Shown here: positions 1 to 7,710 of the stretch, piece by piece | How positions within the stretch are numbered: position 1 is the first letter of the stretch | Layout: every line of letters begins with the position of its first letter | DNA from: Ruminococcaceae bacterium UBA1734 | GTDB lineage: Bacteria; Bacillota; Clostridia; Oscillospirales; Acutalibacteraceae | NCBI GenBank assembly: GCA_002315765.1 | Contig: DCIE01000067.1 | Span: 3,131 to 15,324 of the forward strand | DNA length: 12,194 nucleotides | Direction: 5' to 3' | Made by a program: the position numbers and the translations under genes | The notes under the pieces: generated by a model | Told to the model about the DNA's origin: nothing | Database searches by the model: none | Seen by the model: the letters and a program-made list of their open reading frames with translations, nothing else

Positions 1-142
1 ATGTGGGCATCCACCCCTACGATGTTTATTTCAATTTACATTGTGTTTGGTTTTCGGGTGTATGTGGGCATCCACCCCTACGATGTTTATTTCAATTTAC
101 ATTGTGTTTGGTTTTCGGGCGGATGTGGGCATCCACCCCTAC
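1..142. repeat. Tandem 61-bp intergenic repeat with conserved hairpin
   Basis: Two full units (1-61, 62-122) and the first 20 bases of a third (123-142) are seen. The two full units differ only at unit positions 59 and 61 (gggtgt versus gggcgg). Around each later junction the DNA can fold. At 56-77, GGGTGTATG pairs with CATCCACCC around a TGGG loop. At 117-138, GGGCGGATG pairs with the same right arm. Each stem has one mismatch, at a different place, so the differing bases keep the hairpin. The array starts outside the window and ends at the stop codon of the YitT gene. It looks like a noncoding repetitive element of the kind scattered through Clostridia genomes. The element family was not identified. 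Confidence 0.85.
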
Positions 143-1041
143 TATTTTATCTTTTTAAAATTGCCGTAGGTTTCAAACACGGTTTCGGCAAAGGAAAATG
201 TATCGGGATATTGGGATAAAATTCGGCGCAAATCGTATATTTGCTGATTGTTTATTACGCACAAAAGCACGGTTTTTTCGTTATTTGAAAAGGCACCTAC
301 CGCTGTAAGCTTTGTACAGCCGTGTTTTAATTCGTTGGTTATTCTTTCGGCAATTTCTTCGGGGTGGGAAGTAATAATAGTAAATTCACAGGCTTTTTTT
401 GTTCCCTTTATTATGTTGTTCCCCACATAACTTGCCACATAGCAATAAAAGGCGCATAAACAAATAGGAAGATAATTATAAATCATATTACCATCTGAAT
501 CCTTTTCCGAATAAACAAAAAATGAGGAAAGGGCAACAACGGAATTTAAAATAAATGTAATCCAAAAGAAATTAATTTTTGGCTTTTTGGTGCTGACAAA
601 TTTGGAAATAACATCGGTTCCGCCGGTAGAAGAATTTATGTAAAACAGAATTCCGTAAACAGTACCGCTGATAAGACCGCTGATAATAACCGGGAAAATA
701 ACATTTTTTCCGTTTGCATTGTATTGGAATTCCGAAAAACCGATTTTTTGTACAATCAAATAGGAAACAGAATAAACAACCGAAAACCAAAGTGTTCTTA
801 CGGCATACTGCTTGTTTATGCCGAAAAAAGCAAGAATACAAAGGGGGATATTAATAAAAAGGGAGAAAAAACCGATGCTGAAACCGGTTTTATACTGTAT
901 CATTGTTGCGATACCGTTAAGTCCGGCAGGTGCGTATTTGTTTTCAACAATAAAAAGCTGATAATTAAATGCCATAATAATTGCCAAAAAAGTAATAACA
1001 GCATAAATCCCGAAAATTTTCAATTTATTATCAATTTTCAT
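142..1041 (-). CDS. YitT family membrane protein (DUF161 + DUF2179)
   Basis: The product is a 299-residue integral membrane protein of the YitT family. About six hydrophobic segments are visible (roughly residues 8-25, 54-74, 84-99, 114-135, 154-176 and 189-205). The family motif NSSTGGTD lies at about 136-143, followed by a soluble DUF2179-like tail (about 207-295) with the usual TII-[TS]-x-hydrophobic start and a FxETVFE-type end. The length is normal for the family. No transport substrate or biochemical role is established, so none is assigned. The ATG at 1041 is chosen because AAGGGG lies just upstream and a good promoter lies just behind it. A longer open frame back to 1185 would add 48 residues that are not family-like and would cross that promoter. 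The TAG stop (142-144) shares a base with the last repeat copy. The gene appears monocistronic within the window. Confidence 0.9.
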   Translation of the reverse strand: MKIDNKLKIFGIYAVITFLAIIMAFNYQLFIVENKYAPAGLNGIATMIQYKTGFSIGFFSLFINIPLCILAFFGINKQYAVRTLWFSVVYSVSYLIVQKIGFSEFQYNANGKNVIFPVIISGLISGTVYGILFYINSSTGGTDVISKFVSTKKPKINFFWITFILNSVVALSSFFVYSEKDSDGNMIYNYLPICLCAFYCYVASYVGNNIIKGTKKACEFTIITSHPEEIAERITNELKHGCTKLTAVGAFSNNEKTVLLCVINNQQIYDLRRILSQYPDTFSFAETVFETYGNFKKIK

Positions 1042-1075
1042 TTTAAATCCCCTTTTTAAAACTTTTTGCCTTTGT

Positions 1076-1104
1076 ATTATTACACCTTTTAAAAGAATTG
1101 TCAA
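1076..1104 (-). promoter_or_regulatory. Sigma-A-type promoter of the YitT gene
   Basis: On the minus strand a perfect TTGACA (1104-1099) is followed, after 17 bases, by AATAAT (1081-1076). This predicts a start near 1069 and a leader of about 28 nt containing the AAGGGG ribosome binding site before the ATG at 1041. It lies downstream of the phosphatase gene, so YitT need not depend on read-through. Confidence 0.65.
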
Positions 1105-1125
1105 TATTTCAGGTGATAAAGAACC

Positions 1126-1160
1126 GCCGTCTTTCGTACTAAAAGGGTATAAAAGACGGC
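1126..1160 (-). terminator. Possible weak terminator after the phosphatase gene
   Basis: Arms GCCGTCTTT (1126-1134) and AAAGACGGC (1152-1160) pair perfectly over 9 bp with a 17-base loop, 30 nt after the phosphatase stop. The tail on the minus strand (GGTTCTTTATC) is only modestly T-rich and the loop is long. It could be a weak terminator or an mRNA-end stabilising hairpin. Its place between the phosphatase gene and the YitT promoter supports an end-of-transcript role. Confidence 0.4.
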
Positions 1161-1189
1161 TTGTATTATATAAATAGTTTGACAATTAT

Positions 1190-4100
1190 CTATTTTCCGA
1201 GAACGGCATCAATCGCAAACTTGGCAACATCGGTATTGTCAACCGTTTTACCCTTAAAATACTCTGTTCCGTAACCTATGGCAAATGTTCTTACATTCGC
1301 ATTTGTATGCTTTGTGGTGGTAAACAGGGATTCGTCAAGGCTGTAACTGCCCGAGGGTATTGTAACACCGCCTGTTTCGTGGTCGGATGTGATAATCAAC
1401 AATGTGTCGGGGTTGTTTTTCATAAACTTAAGCACAGCGGCAACCGAACGGTCAAGAGCAACCACACCGTTAATTTTACTGTTAATGTTGTTAGCGTGGC
1501 CGGCATTATCGGTTGTTGTGTTTTCCACCATTAGGAAGAAACCGTTTGGTGAGTTTTGGCTTAGGCAGTTAAGGGCAACCTCCGTACAATGACTTAAAAT
1601 GTTTATTTCGTTTGAATAAGTGGCATTGTAGTTAATAAAGCCCATAAACTTCTTATCGCATTGACGGTTGCCTGAATTAAGAACATTTCTGAATTCCGAG
1701 AAATCCTTTGCCAAAAGGTAGTTGCTAAGGTCAAAGTTTGCAAAATCCTTATACTCCTGACCGATTACTACATCAGGTAAAGAGTTTACTATTTGTGCTG
1801 CAATATCCGATGTACTGCCTCTTGAATCTACATGAACCAAGAAATCGGCGGGTGTGGCACCGGTAAGGCTGTCATTGGTAACGACTCCTACCTTTTTGCC
1901 CACATCTTTTGCATATTCCGTAAGATTTTTCAAGATTTCACCGGTTGAAGATACACCTATCATACCGTTATTGGTTTTAAAGCCGGTAGAAAGAGCCGTT
2001 CCTCCGGCAGCCGAGTCTGTAACCGAGTGGTCGTTTGAACGAGTAGTTGCAAAACCGGTATTAATTATTTTATTCAGTACAAGTCCGAAATCATAGGTGT
2101 TTGGACTGTTTTCAGCAGCTAACCTAATATCATTGGCTCCCATACCGTCGCCAATCATCATAATAACATTTTTCGGTTTTTCATACTGCATTGAAAGAAC
2201 GGTTTCTACATCGGAAAGGGATATTCTTATATTTGAGTCGCTGTACCAGTCGGCAGGAATATCACTGTAAGAGCCTTCTTCGTCGGCGTTTGCAATAAGC
2301 TTTTTCAGTATTATTAAATCTATAATATTAACGGTACCGTCTTTGTTACGGTCAAGACTGATATATTTAGAATTTTGGCTGTGTCCGATTAAATTGTTTA
2401 CTAAATATATAATGGTATCGGCAGGGGAATAATAGGTAAAGTAATCATCGGGAGTTTCCGAGAGTTCTATACTGTCAAAAGCGGCACCCTCGATTTGCCA
2501 ACCGAGAATACTTTTTAAATCACCTAATGCACCAAGGGCAAAATCACCGTTATCCAAAAGGTTGTTACCGGTAATTTCCTCATTTTCGTTTAACTTATAA
2601 AGCTTAATATCGTACCAATATGCTTCCGAGGCAAAACTGTTTTCTCCAACCCAAAAACGCAGTGTATAGTTGTTTCCGGATGACAAATCGTTACCCATTG
2701 TAAATGTATGGGTTTTCTTAAATTCTTGCGTGTCCTCCGATGAGGAGAAGGATACTGATGAGAAGTCGTCGTTAGTATCAACCTGTTGCATACTTATTCG
2801 TGGAGCATTGGTGTCGTATTTATACTTATATGTCAGCTGATACTTGGCACCGTCTTCTAAATGAAGGGACTGTCTGATACACGACCAGTTTTTACCCGTA
2901 ACCCTTAAAGCTCTTTTGGGAGTGCTGAGTGTGGAACTGAAGAAGTTTTGAGGGGTTTCCAAAACTTGAGCCTTTCCGTATGTTCCGCCTATATAATAAC
3001 TCCATAAACAGGGTGTTGCGGATTCTCTCTCATCGGTGCCGTAGGTATTGCATATACGGGGAGTGCCGTAAAAACCGCCGTTTACAAAGAGGTTGTTGCC
3101 AACTGCATTTCCCTGACTGTTAAGCTCGTGAATATCAATATTTCCGAGATACACAGTATTGCCCTTGTCTTCACCGAAGTAAAATCTCAATTTAAGATTT
3201 GCTTTTGTGGTTTTTGCATCGTCAGGCATTTTAACCGTTACTGCCGTCAAGTATCCCTCGTTAACGGTTTTAACATTTTCGCTTGGCAGTTTTGAAAGTC
3301 CGTCGGCATTTCTGTATCTGAGTATCAACTCGCCGGGATAGTTTTGCGTACCGAAGTACTTACGGTTGTAGGTAATCTTATATGTCTTTCCGGGTACTAA
3401 ATAGGAATCAAAAAGCAGACTTTCCCAACCGTTTGATTCCACACGAATCATATTAGTCTGCGGTGCTGTACCGGTTGGATTGGGTTCCTCTGCGGTAGCA
3501 AGATTGAAGAAATTATCCGCCTGATAAGCAAAGGAACAGTAGGCAGTATTTTTTACATAGTTATTGTCTGAATACCAAGGATTATTTTCGGTTGAAGAAG
3601 AATCGGTGCTTATTTCGGTATGAAAATAGGGGTCTGAAATCAAGTTTTCGCCGGTTTTGTTACCGAATGAATCCAATTTATAAAGTTGAGGATTGCCGAT
3701 AATAGCATAGTCCTCTACATTTTGAGTTTTAATATTAAGTCTGAAAGCAGTTCCGGACTCTTTTTGGCTTTGATAGGTGAAAGTGCAGTAGTAGTTATTC
3801 TCTCCCGAGGTTTTTGTAAGAGGGTTTGCAACTAAACTATTTGAAATATCCGCAAAAGAACTTGCGACTATTTGCGTTCCGCCCTTACTGCCTTTTCTTA
3901 CATAAATACAGTCTATTGAAAATTTATAATTTCCGCCGTTTTGAAGATTTGATGCATCAATATCCTGAGTCAAATTTAAGGATGCTTTTTCGTGCAGTAA
4001 TGCTATTTGCGGTGCATTGGGGTCATAATCGGCATTGGGGTCATAAGCAAAATAGTTTTCGGTTTGTTCCGGGAAATATACCTTAGTTGCGGTTTTGCAT

Positions 4101-5743
4101 GAGAACCAAGGATTTTCGGTTGTTGAGGCTTCGGCATCACTTACTCCGGTAGAAAAGCCCGGGTCTTTAATAAGGTTGCTTCCCGTTTTTTCGCCATTGG
4201 AATCAAGTTTGTAAAGCTTAGGATTTCCTATAATAATGGCGTCCTCGTCATTTAGGGTTCCAATCCACAGCTTATATCCATCTCCTGTACCGTTATACTG
4301 TTGAGTATAAGTACAGGTATAGGTGTTTGTACCCTCTATACGGGTAAGGGTTTCTTCTCTGAATGCTCCTCCGGCACCAATGGCGGAATAAATCCTTATT
4401 CTCGGGTCGGAATCGACGCCGAGCCTTTGTGTCAGCATATCAACGGAAAATTGATAATTCGAGCTGTAAACCAAATTTTCCAAAGGAACTATTTGATAAA
4501 CACTTTGTCCTTTCTTGCCGGAAAGTTGCATAACATAAGCGTTTAGGTTATCCTCGTTTACAGGCACAAATACGGTTTCATCATAGTCCTTAATATAATA
4601 ACCTGTTCCTGCATCACGCCATTTTCCGTTACGGCTGAATGCGGTGGAATAAAGATTATTTGCCGTAAAAGGATTAATCTTTGAGTCGCCGGTAATATTT
4701 CCGCTTGAATCAAGGGCGTAAAGTGCAGGGTTGGCACAGCTGAACGCAGATGCTCCGCCGGACCTCCAGTCGCCGATAGTAATACCTATCGGATTGCTTC
4801 CGCAGGTAAATCGTTCGGTTACTTCAAATTCCACGGTATATTTACGGTTTACGGCATCATAATTATAGACATAGTTTACCGTAATATCTTGGTCCGAATC
4901 ATTTTTTACCGGGTTCATTCCGTCTGAGGCATCTCCGATTATTACATCAGGCATAATGCCGTTGGTAATAACGCAGTCCATAACAAAGCGGTATTTACCC
5001 ACTTCAAAAACATTACCTGAAGAATAGGTATGACCGTATGTAATTCTTGTCCAGGCTTCTTCACCGGTAAAGGTTATCATTTGGGGAGTGGCAGGGGCAA
5101 AAACTTTTGCATCATAATCGGAAATTTTATAACCTGATCCGGCATTACGCCATTTTCCGTTACGACTGAAATCGGTTTTATAAATATTATCTGATGTAAA
5201 AGGATTGATTTTAGACTCTCCGGTAATATTACCTTTTGAATCCAAGGCATAAAGTGCAGGGTTGGCAAAGGAAAATGCAGAAACATCTCCGCTACTCCAA
5301 TCGCCTATGGCAACACCTATGGGATGGGAGCCGCCGTTAAAGCATTCGGTTACTTCAAATTCCACCGTATATTTACGGTTGATTTCGTCATAATTATAGA
5401 CATAGTTTACCGTAATATCTTCATTTGAACCGTTTTTTACCGGCTCCATTTTTCCGTCTGAGGCATCGCCCACTTTAACGAACGGTTCAATGCCGTTTGT
5501 AATAATGCAGTCCATAACGAAACGGTATTTACCCACTTCAAAAACATCATTCGAAGAATAGGTATGACCGTATAAAATACGAGTCCAATGCTCGGTTGCG
5601 TCAAATGTTGCCATTTGTGCACCTGAAGCACTTGCGGTAAATCCCCCCGAAGACACGAAAAGTGTGGCTACTATGCAAATTACAAGCAGTAAACTAATGG
5701 GCTTTTTGCAGAATTTTTTAAAAATAATAATCAGACCTTTCAC
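1190..5743 (-). CDS. Secreted multi-module alkaline phosphatase with dockerin-like segment
   Basis: This 1517-residue exported protein probably hydrolyses phosphate monoesters outside the cell. The order is: signal peptide (about 1-42, with a Lys-rich start, LLLVICIVATLFV and Ala-Ser-Ala near the cleavage site); six beta-rich modules (about 43-220, 221-398, 400-578, 579-762, 763-950 and 951-1103), most ending in a Y-x-LDS-x-G-type motif; a dockerin-like segment (about 1109-1150) with one calcium loop (D1131, N1133, D1135, D1142); and an alkaline phosphatase domain (about 1180-1517). Against E. coli PhoA I can align D1199 (metal), S1244 in TDSAAGG (nucleophile), T1297, E1407, D1412, H1416, D1454, H1455 and H1479. 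Catalysis is therefore likely. G1295 and N1413 replace the usual D/H and K/H/W. The modules resemble carbohydrate-binding folds, but their ligand is unknown. No wall-sorting signal is visible. The start is an unusual GTG directly after an in-frame TAG, with no good Shine-Dalgarno before it. The gene lies 31 nt after the LRR gene, so the two are probably co-transcribed. Confidence 0.9.
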   Translation of the reverse strand: MKGLIIIFKKFCKKPISLLLVICIVATLFVSSGGFTASASGAQMATFDATEHWTRILYGHTYSSNDVFEVGKYRFVMDCIITNGIEPFVKVGDASDGKMEPVKNGSNEDITVNYVYNYDEINRKYTVEFEVTECFNGGSHPIGVAIGDWSSGDVSAFSFANPALYALDSKGNITGESKINPFTSDNIYKTDFSRNGKWRNAGSGYKISDYDAKVFAPATPQMITFTGEEAWTRITYGHTYSSGNVFEVGKYRFVMDCVITNGIMPDVIIGDASDGMNPVKNDSDQDITVNYVYNYDAVNRKYTVEFEVTERFTCGSNPIGITIGDWRSGGASAFSCANPALYALDSSGNITGDSKINPFTANNLYSTAFSRNGKWRDAGTGYYIKDYDETVFVPVNEDNLNAYVMQLSGKKGQSVYQIVPLENLVYSSNYQFSVDMLTQRLGVDSDPRIRIYSAIGAGGAFREETLTRIEGTNTYTCTYTQQYNGTGDGYKLWIGTLNDEDAIIIGNPKLYKLDSNGEKTGSNLIKDPGFSTGVSDAEASTTENPWFSCKTATKVYFPEQTENYFAYDPNADYDPNAPQIALLHEKASLNLTQDIDASNLQNGGNYKFSIDCIYVRKGSKGGTQIVASSFADISNSLVANPLTKTSGENNYYCTFTYQSQKESGTAFRLNIKTQNVEDYAIIGNPQLYKLDSFGNKTGENLISDPYFHTEISTDSSSTENNPWYSDNNYVKNTAYCSFAYQADNFFNLATAEEPNPTGTAPQTNMIRVESNGWESLLFDSYLVPGKTYKITYNRKYFGTQNYPGELILRYRNADGLSKLPSENVKTVNEGYLTAVTVKMPDDAKTTKANLKLRFYFGEDKGNTVYLGNIDIHELNSQGNAVGNNLFVNGGFYGTPRICNTYGTDERESATPCLWSYYIGGTYGKAQVLETPQNFFSSTLSTPKRALRVTGKNWSCIRQSLHLEDGAKYQLTYKYKYDTNAPRISMQQVDTNDDFSSVSFSSSEDTQEFKKTHTFTMGNDLSSGNNYTLRFWVGENSFASEAYWYDIKLYKLNENEEITGNNLLDNGDFALGALGDLKSILGWQIEGAAFDSIELSETPDDYFTYYSPADTIIYLVNNLIGHSQNSKYISLDRNKDGTVNIIDLIILKKLIANADEEGSYSDIPADWYSDSNIRISLSDVETVLSMQYEKPKNVIMMIGDGMGANDIRLAAENSPNTYDFGLVLNKIINTGFATTRSNDHSVTDSAAGGTALSTGFKTNNGMIGVSSTGEILKNLTEYAKDVGKKVGVVTNDSLTGATPADFLVHVDSRGSTSDIAAQIVNSLPDVVIGQEYKDFANFDLSNYLLAKDFSEFRNVLNSGNRQCDKKFMGFINYNATYSNEINILSHCTEVALNCLSQNSPNGFFLMVENTTTDNAGHANNINSKINGVVALDRSVAAVLKFMKNNPDTLLIITSDHETGGVTIPSGSYSLDESLFTTTKHTNANVRTFAIGYGTEYFKGKTVDNTDVAKFAIDAVLGK
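4550..5617 (-). repeat. Tandem 178-codon duplication inside the phosphatase gene
   Basis: Codons 43-220 (5617-5084) and 221-398 (5083-4550) encode near-copies of one module. Shared blocks include WTRI-x-YGHTYSS, FEVGKYRFVMDC, KYTVEFEVTE, NPALYALDS and FSRNGKWR. Long DNA stretches also match, for example around 5347-5450 against 4817-4920. This indicates a recent in-frame duplication. The four following modules share only the end motif and spacing, so they diverged earlier. Confidence 0.85.
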
Positions 5744-5774
5744 CTATAAATTTTACGAATAAGGTTTTCTTATA

Positions 5775-7592
5775 TCATTTAGTTATTACACTTTTTTTAC
5801 TACTCCAAGCGGAATAAAATGTCTTACTGCCAACTTTTTTGTATGTTCTTATGCGAAGATAGTATTTCTTTTTGGCGGTCAGCTTCGAAATACTCTTGCT
5901 TGTGGTGTTGCACGATGTTACCTTTACGGTTTTGGCACTCTTGAAATTAGCATTTGTCGCATACTGAATTTCATATCCTGTAACGCTTTGCTTTTTCCAA
6001 ATAACCTTAAAGCCTTTCTTTGCCGAGGTAACCTTTGAAATAGTTGTGGTTTTTACCGTGGGTGCAACAATCTTAAAGGTGAGGTTTTTGGTGCCGCTGT
6101 AATTACCCTTAAATGTAACCGTTACGGTAGCGGTTCCCACATTGGTATTGTTTTTATATGTTACGGTATAGTAGCTTGTGCTTATTACTTTACCTTTTGT
6201 ATCAACAACCTTTACAGTAGGCTTTTGCGCCTTGCCGGTGTAGGTTAAACTTGTTTTGGATAAAGTAAATGTCTTCGGATAATAAATCGCCGTTGCCGTT
6301 TTCTTTGCACCGCAGGTACAAATCGGTGTTATGGCACCGTTCTTTGTAAGGGTTGCTTTGACGGTGTTATTCTTATAAGTGTGAAGGGCTTTTTTATAAA
6401 CCGCCGAACAATCGGCACACTTATAATAATGATATGTTCCGTTATAGGACAAGGTGGTTTGATATTTATGACCGATTTTCGGAATGATTTCATTTTTAAT
6501 TTTTAAACATCCTAAACAGGTATATGATATTGTTCCTGTTTCGGTACAAGAAGCAAGTTTTGTTATCTCGCCCTCATCCCAAATATGTTTTCCGTTTTCA
6601 AATTTTGTTTGGCAAACGGTACACTCTTTCCAGTGATTGTTTGAGTCGCCGAACCAGTAATCTTTTACGGAATGTTCTTTGCAGTAATTATATTCCCATA
6701 CTGCGTTTGTTAATGCGGTGTTGCCGTTTTTAATGTCAATTAACCGACGGTTGTTTTCGGTATTCGCATAATGCACCTTATTTATTTCACCGTCATGCTC
6801 AAAACCAAAGGCACTTTCGCCGATTTGACGGATATTTTTGCCTAAATACACAGTTGAAAGCGCCCTGCAATTATAAAAGGCATAGCCTCCGATATCTATT
6901 ATGTTTTCCGGAATTTCAATGCTTGTAATAACCGTGCAGTTTTCAAAAGCACCACCGGCTATTGCCACGGCATTTGAGTTTATTTCGCAGGAAGAAATAT
7001 TATTCCCCGTTGCGCTGATTAAAACCAAATATGGGTTTTCGCTGTTTCCCAAATATTTGGCGTTTTGGTAGGTATTATAATTATCTATGGAGGAACATCC
7101 GAAAAATGCATTATTTCCGACACTTGTTATACTGTTAGGCAAGTTTACACTTTTAAGAGCCGAACACTTGTAAAATGCACAACTGCCGATACTTTTAACT
7201 CCGTTTTGAAGACCGATACTCACAAGGGAAGAACAATTCAAAAACGCACAACTGTCAATACTTATAATACTGTCCGGTAGGGTTACGGTTTTCAGAGATG
7301 AGCAATCTTCAAATGCACTTCGTCCGATATTCGTAACACCGTTTTGTATTACTACCGAAATTATGTCATCGCTGTTTTCACTCCAAGGCGACGCCAAAGA
7401 AGAAAAGTCGTTCATATTTCCGGTACCGCTTATAGTTAGCTTTCCCTCGGAATTAAGTGTCCAAGTAAGATTGTTTCCGCAACTACCCGAATTTGCACCT
7501 TCCGCCACTGACAAAACCGAAAATGCGGAAAAAGAGCAAATTATTAATACAAGCAATATTGACAATAATCTTTTGTTCGTATGCGTTTTCAT
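5775..7592 (-). CDS. BspA-like leucine-rich repeat surface protein with Ig/Fn3-like domains
   Basis: This is a 605-residue exported protein. Residues 1-32 are a signal peptide (MKTHTNKRLL, then a hydrophobic core ending near SVAEGA). Residues 35-60 hold the TWTLNSEGKLTISGTG opening common before BspA repeats. Residues 75-265 hold LRR_5 repeats with the pattern I-x-x-I-G-x-x-AF-x-x-C-x-x-L. Residues 320-431 form a Cys-rich part with several C-x-x-C pairs (CTVC, CLGC, CADC) and one C-x-C (CTC), a layout seen in gut clostridial surface proteins. Residues 437-510 look Ig-like (LSKTSLTYTG, GNYSGTKNLTF) and 512-605 look like fibronectin type III (GYEIQYATN, YYLRIRTYK). Proteins of this type mediate binding to surfaces or other cells. 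The ligand here cannot be read from sequence. No LPxTG or SLH anchor is seen. The ATG has AAGGAG (7602-7607) 9 nt upstream and its own promoter. It is the first gene of a unit that includes the phosphatase. Confidence 0.88.
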   Translation of the reverse strand: MKTHTNKRLLSILLVLIICSFSAFSVLSVAEGANSGSCGNNLTWTLNSEGKLTISGTGNMNDFSSLASPWSENSDDIISVVIQNGVTNIGRSAFEDCSSLKTVTLPDSIISIDSCAFLNCSSLVSIGLQNGVKSIGSCAFYKCSALKSVNLPNSITSVGNNAFFGCSSIDNYNTYQNAKYLGNSENPYLVLISATGNNISSCEINSNAVAIAGGAFENCTVITSIEIPENIIDIGGYAFYNCRALSTVYLGKNIRQIGESAFGFEHDGEINKVHYANTENNRRLIDIKNGNTALTNAVWEYNYCKEHSVKDYWFGDSNNHWKECTVCQTKFENGKHIWDEGEITKLASCTETGTISYTCLGCLKIKNEIIPKIGHKYQTTLSYNGTYHYYKCADCSAVYKKALHTYKNNTVKATLTKNGAITPICTCGAKKTATAIYYPKTFTLSKTSLTYTGKAQKPTVKVVDTKGKVISTSYYTVTYKNNTNVGTATVTVTFKGNYSGTKNLTFKIVAPTVKTTTISKVTSAKKGFKVIWKKQSVTGYEIQYATNANFKSAKTVKVTSCNTTSKSISKLTAKKKYYLRIRTYKKVGSKTFYSAWSSKKSVITK

Positions 7593-7640
7593 AAAAAGAA
7601 ACTCCTTACCGATTTTATCTTCACCCTATTAATCAAAATC

Positions 7641-7668
7641 ATTATATCATAGTTTGCATCTTTTGCAA
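7641..7668 (-). promoter_or_regulatory. Promoter of the LRR protein / phosphatase unit
   Basis: On the minus strand TTGCAA (7668-7663) is followed after 16 bases by a perfect TATAAT (7646-7641). The -35 box begins only a few bases past the T-run of the terminator of the preceding gene, so this is an independent transcription start. No operator-like inverted repeat or PHO-box array is evident. Confidence 0.6.
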
Positions 7669-7673
7669 CAACT

Positions 7674-7702
7674 AAAAAAAGGCCTCGAAAGCCGAGACCT
7701 TT
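7674..7702 (-). terminator. Intrinsic terminator of the DUF975 gene
   Basis: On the minus strand AAAGGTCTCG pairs with CGAGGCCTTT around a GCTTT loop (10 bp, one G-U pair) and runs into TTTTTTT (7680-7674). It begins 9 nt after the DUF975 stop codon. This is a textbook Rho-independent terminator. Confidence 0.92.
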
Positions 7703-7710
7703 AAGGAAAA

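Noticed and set aside
1..142. CRISPR array at the left edge
   Set aside because: The whole 61-bp unit is repeated almost identically, so there are no variable spacers, and no cas gene is nearby.
1..219. Plus-strand open frame of 72 codons over the left-edge repeats
   Set aside because: It only translates the 61-bp repeat, shows no ribosome binding site and no protein-like features, and overlaps the well-supported YitT gene.
724..1059. Plus-strand open frame of 111 codons inside the YitT gene
   Set aside because: It is antisense to a clear membrane-protein gene, with a Lys/Asn-rich composition expected from reversed membrane codons and no family features.
1042..1185. N-terminal extension of the YitT protein to a start at 1185
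   Set aside because: The extra 48 codons cross a TTGACA-17-AATAAT promoter and the hairpin at 1126-1160, and are unlike the family. The ATG at 1041 has a good ribosome binding site.
6320..6660. Zinc-ribbon DNA-binding region in the LRR protein, from its C-x-x-C pairs
   Set aside because: The protein has a signal peptide and is exported. Such Cys pairs recur in clostridial surface proteins, so a nucleic-acid role is not supported.
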